A model generated the notes under the pieces. It worked only from the letters and a program-made list of their open reading frames with translations, ran no database searches and was not told the DNA's origin. Position numbers and translations under genes: made by a program. 6,248 bases of DNA from Shewanellaceae bacterium (lineage in GTDB: Bacteria > Pseudomonadota > Gammaproteobacteria > Enterobacterales > Shewanellaceae): NCBI GenBank assembly GCA_016779685.1, contig JADHND010000097.1:1-6248 (forward strand). The letters are read 5' to 3'. Shown here one piece after another: positions 1-4,768 of the stretch; the stretch's first letter is position 1, and every line of letters begins with the position of its first letter.

Positions 1-140
1 CATCATACGCCAACCAACCTAAAGCACCAAGTCGAATACAATAAAAATAAAAAATTTAACATTTTTAATACAGTTTATTTACGATCGAGTCGAAAACAAG
101 AAATACCTCATCAATAAGCCCCACTCGCAGAGAGTATACT

Positions 141-173
141 AGCCAATTAGAGTGACTGGCTTTAACTTTTTTT
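141..173 (+). terminator. Weak candidate intrinsic terminator
   Basis: AGCCA at 141-145 can pair with TGGCT at 157-161 across an 11-base loop, and seven T residues follow at 167-173. The stem is only five pairs and the T-run begins a few bases after it, so this is a marginal terminator. It would serve a rightward gene ending before or near the left edge of the window, which fits the possible gene tail there but does not prove it. Confidence 0.2.
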
Positions 174-330
174 AAAAAATCAGATTAGATAGATCGATAT
201 GATATGAAAGCATCGATTGTCATGAAGTCGTGGTCGTTTGAATTCGGCCAACTCATCTTTTTTGTTCATGATCATTTTCTAAGTAGCTTATAAAATAGTT
301 TATCTCATTCCCCTTTTAGCCGATAGAGAA

Positions 331-347
331 TGGTCGTGGTTGGTCGT
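331..347 (+). repeat. Tandem TGGTCGT direct repeat next to a -35 box
   Basis: TGGTCGT occurs at 331-337 and again at 341-347, a 10-base period that would put both copies on one face of the helix. The second copy ends five bases before the likely -35 box at 353. A third copy lies exactly 100 bases upstream of the first, at 231-237. This is the geometry of an activator or repressor operator, but no known regulator is recognised from the motif, so the role is inference. Confidence 0.35.
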
Positions 348-352
348 TTTGT

Positions 353-381
353 TTGGGATTTAAGGTGGACGATGGTATGAT
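353..381 (+). promoter_or_regulatory. Sigma70-type promoter for the DUF2062 gene
   Basis: The -35 box TTGGGA (353-358) is followed after exactly 17 bases by the -10 box TATGAT (376-381), which also has the extended TGG just upstream. Transcription would start about position 388. The first in-frame ATG of the downstream gene is at 388, so a start there would give an essentially leaderless message. The promoter therefore favours translation from the ATG at 454, leaving a leader of about 65 bases. Confidence 0.5.
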
Positions 382-453
382 GCTGACATGTTGGTGGATG
401 CCTTCAATCCACAGTGCTTTGTTTTGTGTTACTCAATTAAATATATAAAGAAC

Positions 454-960
454 ATGCCAAAAAAATTACTTAAAAAATGGATACCCAATCCTGAATCTTT
501 AAAGTCGCATAAAAACCTGCGTTTTTTACAAAAATGGTTACTACGCCCGTCCTTGTGGCATTTAAATCGCCATGCCACAGCACGTGCGTTTGCGGTGGGT
601 TTGTTTGTGGCGTGGTTGCCGATCCCGTTTCAAATGGTGGTGGCAGCCACATTTGCAATTATGATGAACGCCAACATTCCGGTGGCGGTGTTGCTGGTGT
701 GGATCACCAACCCGATTACCATGCCCATCATGTTTTATTATGCCTATATTTTCGGCTGTTTCCTGTTAGGGCAAACCTCGACCTTCGAGCAGCTTGAACT
801 GAACTGGGATTGGCTTATCAGCTCAATGGATCAAATCGGCTTACCCTTTTTAATCGGCTGTCTCACGTTGGGTTGCCTCTCCAGTCTAATCGGTTATCTG
901 TTCATTAAAGGTGCTTGGCGCTGGTCAGTGATCATGCGGCTTAAGCGTAGAAAACGTTAA
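454..960 (+). CDS. DUF2062 family inner-membrane protein
   Basis: This encodes a 168-residue protein of the DUF2062 family, small membrane proteins of unknown function. The N-terminus is basic (MPKKLLKKW). Hydrophobic segments lie at about residues 46-70, 74-104 and 130-153, and the tail is strongly basic (RLKRRKR), probably cytoplasmic. The family pattern is clear: an Arg-Ala-Phe-Ala-x-Gly run near residue 44, a Pro-Ile-Pro-Phe-Gln turn at 56-60, and a Trp-Ile-x-Asn-Pro-x-Thr motif at 83-89. The frame is open back to an ATG at 388, but the 22 extra residues do not look like family sequence and the promoter places the transcript start there, so 454 is preferred. No strong Shine-Dalgarno precedes 454, only AAAG very close to it. 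The gene converges on lolE with nine bases between the stops. From memory, related genes occur near lolCDE or comEC in other gammaproteobacteria, which suggests an envelope role, but none is known. Confidence 0.85.
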   Translation: MPKKLLKKWIPNPESLKSHKNLRFLQKWLLRPSLWHLNRHATARAFAVGLFVAWLPIPFQMVVAATFAIMMNANIPVAVLLVWITNPITMPIMFYYAYIFGCFLLGQTSTFEQLELNWDWLISSMDQIGLPFLIGCLTLGCLSSLIGYLFIKGAWRWSVIMRLKRRKR

Positions 961-969
961 ATCCTGACT

Positions 970-2208
970 TTAAACCGCTTGAGACAAAGCAGTTGCGGGC
1001 AGCACCCGACTGCTACGCCAAGCAGGATAGATACTCGCTAGCACTGTCATCACAGCCGCTATAGCAGCGACCGTGATGACATCCGTTACCAGCACTTGTG
1101 CTGGAATCGTATCAATAAAATAAATATCCGACGACAACAGTGTATGTCCTATGAGCGCTTCGATGACATAAACAATGCTGCCTAAATTCAACCCAATGGT
1201 AACGCCGACCGCGAGACCGAGGCTAATACCGACAATCCCATAGAGCATGCCTTGTAACATGAACACCAGCATCATCCGCGATGCTGACATGCCCATGGTC
1301 ATCAAAATCGCAATTTCACTTTGTTTATCACGCACAGCCATGACCAAGGTCGAGACAATGTTAAAGCACGCCACACCGACGACCATGCACAAGACCACAT
1401 ACACCACAAAACGCACCAACTGAATGTCTTGGTATAAGTCTTGGCGTGTCCAATCGGTCAAGTAGACGCCCTGCATGAACTGGCTGCCCACGAGCTGAAT
1501 CAGATGTGGCGCTTGAAAGATGTCGGCGACTTTAATTTTAATCGAACTCACCCAGTTCGGATCACCGAGAAGTTGCCCTACGAAGGCTCTCGGCGCATAA
1601 GCCCGTTCATGATCCAACTGCCCACCAAAAGCAAAGATGCCAGTGATGGTGAACGCTTGGCGTAACGGCGCCGCGGTTAAATGCTGTTGATTAGAAGGAA
1701 TAAACAACACCAAGGTATCGCCCACCGTCATCCCCAACTGTTTAGCCAAACCCTGTCCGATCACCAAATTGGGAGCGTTGTCTTGCAAGCTATCCCAAGC
1801 ACCTGAGGACATCTGTTGCGCTAAAGTGCTGACCTTGGTTTCCCATACAGGCTCAATCGCATGCAGGTTAAAGCCAATAAATTTCATAGCATGGCGTGTT
1901 AACACACTGACTTTGATTTCAGGTGCGGCAGCGACCACGCCAGGCATCTGTTCAATGCGCGAAATGCTCTGCCGCCAAGCGTGTAGTTTGTCTTGCATGG
2001 CGGTCACTTCAGCGTGAGTGACCACGTTTAAAAACCGTTGCGTGAGCGCTTGCTCAAAACCATTCATAGCCGAGAGGACCACGATCAGTACAGCTACCCC
2101 AACCGCTATCCCAGCAATCGAGGCTTTAGAGAAAAACCCCACCGACCGATGCAGGTGTTTAGAACGAAAAAAGCGCCACGCGATTCGGCCAAGCAATCCC
2201 ACTCTCAA
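970..2208 (-). CDS. lolE: Lipoprotein-releasing ABC transporter permease LolE
   Basis: LolE is one of the two membrane subunits of LolCDE, which uses ATP to extract outer-membrane lipoproteins from the inner membrane for LolA. From the proposed start it has 412 residues, close to the E. coli protein. The MacB/FtsX-type layout is visible: a first membrane helix at about 28-48, a periplasmic domain at 50-265, then helices at about 266-292, 313-345 and 374-394. LolE-specific stretches match the E. coli protein as remembered: GVAVLIV with SAMNGFE after it, GQLDH (196-200), VGVACFNIVSTLVMAV (277-292), and a GH-x-x-LSSDIYFID block (354-366). These separate it from LolC. An in-frame ATG at 2235 would add nine residues inside lolD but has no ribosome binding site. 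A strong GGAGG at 2222-2218 sits nine bases before a TTG at 2208, so TTG is chosen. It is the third gene of the lolC-lolD-lolE operon. Confidence 0.93.
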   Translation of the reverse strand: MRVGLLGRIAWRFFRSKHLHRSVGFFSKASIAGIAVGVAVLIVVLSAMNGFEQALTQRFLNVVTHAEVTAMQDKLHAWRQSISRIEQMPGVVAAAPEIKVSVLTRHAMKFIGFNLHAIEPVWETKVSTLAQQMSSGAWDSLQDNAPNLVIGQGLAKQLGMTVGDTLVLFIPSNQQHLTAAPLRQAFTITGIFAFGGQLDHERAYAPRAFVGQLLGDPNWVSSIKIKVADIFQAPHLIQLVGSQFMQGVYLTDWTRQDLYQDIQLVRFVVYVVLCMVVGVACFNIVSTLVMAVRDKQSEIAILMTMGMSASRMMLVFMLQGMLYGIVGISLGLAVGVTIGLNLGSIVYVIEALIGHTLLSSDIYFIDTIPAQVLVTDVITVAAIAAVMTVLASIYPAWRSSRVLPATALSQAV

Positions 2209-2209
2209 C

Positions 2210-2890
2210 TTACACTTCCTCCAATTGGCCGTCATGCATCACGAGCGTGCGATCAAGTTGGCTCGCTAACTGTCGATCATGGGTTACAATGACAAAACAT
2301 GTGTTTTCGGCTTGGGTCAGTTGCATCATCAGCTCGTAGACCATTCGACCGTTCTCAGTGTCTAGATTACCCGTCGGCTCGTCCGCTAAAATCAACGCTG
2401 GCCGATTCATCAGCGCCCGCGCAATCGCAACGCGCTGGCGTTCACCGCCTGAGAGTTCACTGGGCACATGATGCTGGCGATGACTTAGTCCCACCTGATC
2501 CAACAACAACCGCGCCCGTTCCATCGTCGCTTGCTTGGTTTGACCGGCAATCAGCGCAGGCATAGCGATGTTCTCGAGCGCATCAAACTCCGACAACAAA
2601 TGATGAAATTGGTATACAAAACCAAGCTGTTGGTTACGCAACTGAGCTTGTTGGGGGGCGGATAAGCTTTGGTAGCTTTGTCCTGTCAAGGTAATGGTAC
2701 CCGCGGTAGGACGTTCTAAAGTGCCAAGAATGTGCAACAAGGTGCTTTTACCCGAGCCAGACTCGCCGACAATCGCCACACTCTGCCCTACCTGCACCTC
2801 AAAGCTCACTCTCTTGAGTACTTCGATGGTCTGTTGTCCATCATGAAACTGTTTCGAAACCTGATCGACTGCTAACAAAACATCACGCAT
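2210..2890 (-). CDS. lolD: Lipoprotein-releasing ABC transporter ATPase LolD
   Basis: LolD is the cytoplasmic ATPase that powers lipoprotein extraction by LolC and LolE. The 226-residue protein is a complete nucleotide-binding domain: Walker A GESGSGKST (42-50), Q-loop Gln94, signature LSGGE (146-150) followed by RQRVAIARAL, Walker B LILAD with catalytic Glu171, then the D-loop, and switch His204. No key residue is missing. Such ATPases resemble MacB and FtsE relatives, so the LolD name rests mainly on its place between lolC and lolE. The frame continues 30 codons upstream, but that part lies inside lolC and reads like a shadow. The ATG at 2890 has AGAGG nine bases upstream and gives the N-terminus expected for the family. 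The start overlaps the end of lolC by eight bases, which suggests translational coupling and matched subunit amounts. Confidence 0.96.
   Translation of the reverse strand: MRDVLLAVDQVSKQFHDGQQTIEVLKRVSFEVQVGQSVAIVGESGSGKSTLLHILGTLERPTAGTITLTGQSYQSLSAPQQAQLRNQQLGFVYQFHHLLSEFDALENIAMPALIAGQTKQATMERARLLLDQVGLSHRQHHVPSELSGGERQRVAIARALMNRPALILADEPTGNLDTENGRMVYELMMQLTQAENTCFVIVTHDRQLASQLDRTLVMHDGQLEEV
2218..2222 (-). promoter_or_regulatory. Ribosome binding site deciding the lolE start
   Basis: On the - strand GGAGG lies within the last codons of lolD, nine bases ahead of a TTG at 2208-2206. It falls downstream of the in-frame ATG at 2235, so it cannot serve that ATG. A GTG at 2202 is also in frame but lies 15 bases away. 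The site therefore points to TTG initiation one base after the lolD stop codon. Confidence 0.6.
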
Positions 2891-4109
2891 GTCGCAATAC
2901 CTCTGCTGGATAAACTTGGGCAGCCCGAGTCGCGGGATACCATATTGCACATAGGGTGATGACCAACGTACCCACCACAAAACCTAAAATCTGCTCGCCA
3001 TGGATGTCAATCGGCAATTGTACACCTGGGGGCAATACCGCTACTGGCAACCATTGGAGCAACCGCCCAAAATACGTGGTGATCCACCAGCCAAGCCCAG
3101 TGCCAACCGATAGCCCCATCACGGCGCTAAGCAGCCCTTGAATCAAAAAAATCAACCGCACAGTCGATGCTGTCATGCCTTGGGTTTTTAAGATGGCCAT
3201 ATCGCGGGTCTTGCTATGTACCATCATCACTAAGGCCGAGACAATGTTAAAAATTGCGACCATGATAATCAAAATAAGCATCAAGGACATCATTCTTTTT
3301 TCCATTTTGACCGCGTCAAACTGATGACCAAAGGTCTCGCTCCATAACTGGATCTGATACTGATCGGGAAATTGTTGCTGAATCTGCTGCGCCACCCTCT
3401 GCGCATCAAAGGCATCGTATAAGTACAACCGGATTTGTTTGACCCATTGATCTGAGGTGCCACCAAGGCGCACTGCATCGTGATAATGCGTCATGGCAAA
3501 CAGCTCATCACTGATCGAACCTGAATACAACAAGCCGCCGACTGTGAATTTTTTTTGTAAAGGCATGGTACCAAACAGCGAGTACATTGCGCCTTCACTG
3601 CTAATGATACGCACCTCGTCGCCGACATCTACTTGGAGATATTGCGCCAGCCGCACGCCTAGAATGACTTGATATGACCGTGGTTGCAAGACCGTCATCT
3701 GTCCCGCCACCAATTGTGCTGAAACGTAAGGATCAACGCGTCGTTCGGTGACGACGCCTTGCAAGTTCACGCCACGCAATTGAGTCGCGGATTGAATCAA
3801 AACCGGATGCTCAAACACAGGCTGAGCCGTTTTGACTTGTGGCCAAGCCTCAAGTGCTTGCAGTTTGGGATCAATATCAGCAAAAGCCAGTGGGATATGG
3901 GGTATCAACCGCACATGGGCCGTCATACCTAAAATGCGCGCTTTTTGTTGGCCTTCTAAACCATTCATGATGGAGCTAACCAAGATCAATGAAATCATAC
4001 CTAGGATGATCCCAGTTACCGAAAAAAACACCACAAACGAAGTAAAGCCGTCGCTTTTTTTTGCCCACCAATAGCGAATACCCAAATACCAAGCGACCTT
4101 GAGATTCAT
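2883..4109 (-). CDS. lolC: Lipoprotein-releasing ABC transporter permease LolC
   Basis: LolC is the membrane subunit of LolCDE that docks the periplasmic carrier LolA. The 408-residue protein has a helix at about 22-48, a large periplasmic domain (50-270) and three further helices at about 272-298, 317-347 and 373-392, ending in a typical YPATRAA...PAEVLRHA tail. The FGTMPLQKKF stretch (179-188) lies where E. coli LolC carries the LolA-binding Hook. Arg167, Gln185 and Lys186 appear to line up with the neighbouring Pad residues, an alignment made by eye from memory. This Hook region and the AVKMEKRMMSL stretch (266-276) separate it from LolE. The frame extends to a TTG at 4124, but the ATG at 4109 is preferred: GGA lies ten bases before it and the N-terminus then begins like other LolC proteins. 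It is first in the operon and diverges from the PilZ-like gene. Two A8 runs lie in its coding strand. Confidence 0.94.
   Translation of the reverse strand: MNLKVAWYLGIRYWWAKKSDGFTSFVVFFSVTGIILGMISLILVSSIMNGLEGQQKARILGMTAHVRLIPHIPLAFADIDPKLQALEAWPQVKTAQPVFEHPVLIQSATQLRGVNLQGVVTERRVDPYVSAQLVAGQMTVLQPRSYQVILGVRLAQYLQVDVGDEVRIISSEGAMYSLFGTMPLQKKFTVGGLLYSGSISDELFAMTHYHDAVRLGGTSDQWVKQIRLYLYDAFDAQRVAQQIQQQFPDQYQIQLWSETFGHQFDAVKMEKRMMSLMLILIIMVAIFNIVSALVMMVHSKTRDMAILKTQGMTASTVRLIFLIQGLLSAVMGLSVGTGLGWWITTYFGRLLQWLPVAVLPPGVQLPIDIHGEQILGFVVGTLVITLCAIWYPATRAAQVYPAEVLRHA
2900..2904 (-). promoter_or_regulatory. Ribosome binding site of lolD inside lolC
   Basis: On the - strand AGAGG lies nine bases before the lolD ATG at 2890 and within the last codons of lolC. 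It fixes the lolD start at 2890 rather than at upstream codons of the same open frame. Confidence 0.6.
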
Positions 4110-4129
4110 TAAATTTATGTCCAATTTTG

Positions 4130-4157
4130 TTGCTTAATCGATAACATACGAGATAAT
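4130..4157 (+). promoter_or_regulatory. Candidate rightward promoter for the PilZ-like gene and mfd
   Basis: TTGCTT (4130-4135) and GATAAT (4152-4157) are separated by 16 bases. The -10 box matches the consensus at five of six positions and the -35 box at three. A start near 4164 would give a leader of about 30 bases containing the AGAGG ribosome binding site at 4182-4186, eight bases before the ATG at 4195. Confidence 0.4.
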
Positions 4158-4182
4158 AAAGTGATCCGCCCTAAAAACACAA
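4153..4182 (-). promoter_or_regulatory. Candidate leftward promoter for lolCDE
   Basis: On the - strand TTGTGT (4182-4177) and TATTAT (4158-4153) are separated by 18 bases. The -10 box matches at five of six positions and the -35 box at three. A start near 4146 gives a leader of about 36 bases to the lolC ATG. Its -10 box lies on almost the same bases as the rightward -10 box. Confidence 0.4.
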
Positions 4183-4194
4183 GAGGAAAATTGG

Positions 4195-4755
4195 ATGCCC
4201 ACAACAAACGATGTTTTTTTTAACATTCCCTGCCCGTATCAAATCTACCTAGAACCCTTGCAACAACCTGCTTCAGAAGTACTTTTACAGGAAAAAATGC
4301 CCCAAGTTTTTCAATTGCTCAGTCGCATTGCTCAACAAGAAACCGATGTGTTTACCCACATCAATCAATTGCCAAAAGGCGATATTTTAACAGAATATTT
4401 GAGCTTGCAGTCGAAAAAAGTAGATTTGGTCTTGCACCAGCAACTGTCGTTGCTGCCGCAAGAAGGTTTGCTGTGTGAAGGCACCCATTTCGGGGGCAGC
4501 CATCTTACCTTTGTTGCGCCCAAGCACTTTGATTTAAAACAGCACATCGCAGGACATGTGTTGATCCAGCAACATTTGGTGGCTGTCTATTGTTTTATTG
4601 AACCACTTGAGATAATCTCTCTAGGCGATACCTATGAAATCAAAGCTGAAATCATTGAAATTGCTGACAGTGATCGCGAAATCTTAATCAAAGCCAGCTT
4701 ACAACAACAGTACCAGCTGCTGTACGAAAAGAAAAAAGCAAAATTATCCAATTAA
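4195..4755 (+). CDS. Degenerate PilZ-domain-like protein
   Basis: This 186-residue soluble protein has no signal peptide or membrane helix. I read it as a divergent member of a gammaproteobacterial group with a PilZ-type fold. Residues 5-20 (NDVFFNIPCPYQIYLE) sit where such proteins have a basic Arg-rich motif before the first strand. Residues 60-85 (KGDILTEYLSLQSKKVDLVL) match the helical insert usual in this group, with its YL-x-x-L...K-x-DL pattern. Residues 95-186 show the strand-turn-strand pattern of the barrel and a C-terminal helix. The cyclic-di-GMP ligands are absent: no RxxxR, and HFGGSHLTF (98-106) replaces the usual [DN]xSxxG segment. Only two arginines occur in the whole protein. 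Binding of the nucleotide is therefore doubtful. It has a good AGAGG site and leads into mfd after 13 bases. From memory, a PilZ gene lies beside lolC in Pseudomonas. Family assignment is moderate; function unknown. Confidence 0.6.
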   Translation: MPTTNDVFFNIPCPYQIYLEPLQQPASEVLLQEKMPQVFQLLSRIAQQETDVFTHINQLPKGDILTEYLSLQSKKVDLVLHQQLSLLPQEGLLCEGTHFGGSHLTFVAPKHFDLKQHIAGHVLIQQHLVAVYCFIEPLEIISLGDTYEIKAEIIEIADSDREILIKASLQQQYQLLYEKKKAKLSN

Positions 4756-4759
4756 AGAG
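4754..4759 (+). promoter_or_regulatory. Ribosome binding site of mfd overlapping the upstream stop
   Basis: AAAGAG shares bases with the TAA stop of the PilZ-like gene (4753-4755) and lies nine bases before the mfd ATG at 4769. The close packing suggests that the two genes are on one message and that translation may be coupled. Confidence 0.5.
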
Positions 4760-4768
4760 TTTCTAACC

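Larger units (their letters stand above)
1..453. other. AT-rich intergenic region upstream of the DUF2062 gene
   Basis: No reading frame here is long enough, or preceded by a good enough ribosome binding site, to be called a gene. The first 30 or so bases are less AT-rich than what follows and could be the edge of a neighbouring gene. On the + strand one frame runs from the window edge to a TAA at 42-44, and another to a TAA at 115-117. On the - strand two tandem ATG codons (6-4 and 3-1) would open a gene running leftward out of the window. None of these can be confirmed from so few codons. The rest is rich in A and T runs and contains a weak hairpin plus T-run (141-173), three copies of TGGTCGT (231, 331 and 341) and a promoter at 353-381. 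Confidence 0.7.

Noticed and set aside
204..293. A 29-codon + strand frame starting MKASIVMKSW and ending in TAA
   Set aside because: It has no ribosome binding site, no recognisable feature, and a length common by chance in such DNA.
388..453. A 22-codon N-terminal extension of the DUF2062 protein
   Set aside because: The predicted transcription start falls on the ATG at 388, and the extra residues do not resemble the family; the basic MPKKLLKKW start at 454 does.
939..986. Pairing of CTTAAGCG with CGCTTGAG across the convergent stops as a terminator
   Set aside because: The loop is nearly 30 bases, one pair is a wobble, and no T-run follows on either strand.
1441..2565. Several 74-88 codon + strand frames opposite lolE and lolD
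   Set aside because: They are antisense shadows of clearly conserved genes and resemble no known protein.
2891..2980. A 30-codon N-terminal extension of LolD
   Set aside because: It lies in another frame over the lolC 3' end, lacks a ribosome binding site and is absent from the family.
3738..3757. An inverted repeat of seven bases with a six-base loop inside lolC
   Set aside because: It encodes ordinary residues of the periplasmic domain and has no T-run, so it is probably chance.
4110..4124. A TTG start giving LolC five more residues
   Set aside because: No ribosome binding site precedes the TTG, while the ATG at 4109 has GGA ten bases upstream and gives the expected N-terminus.
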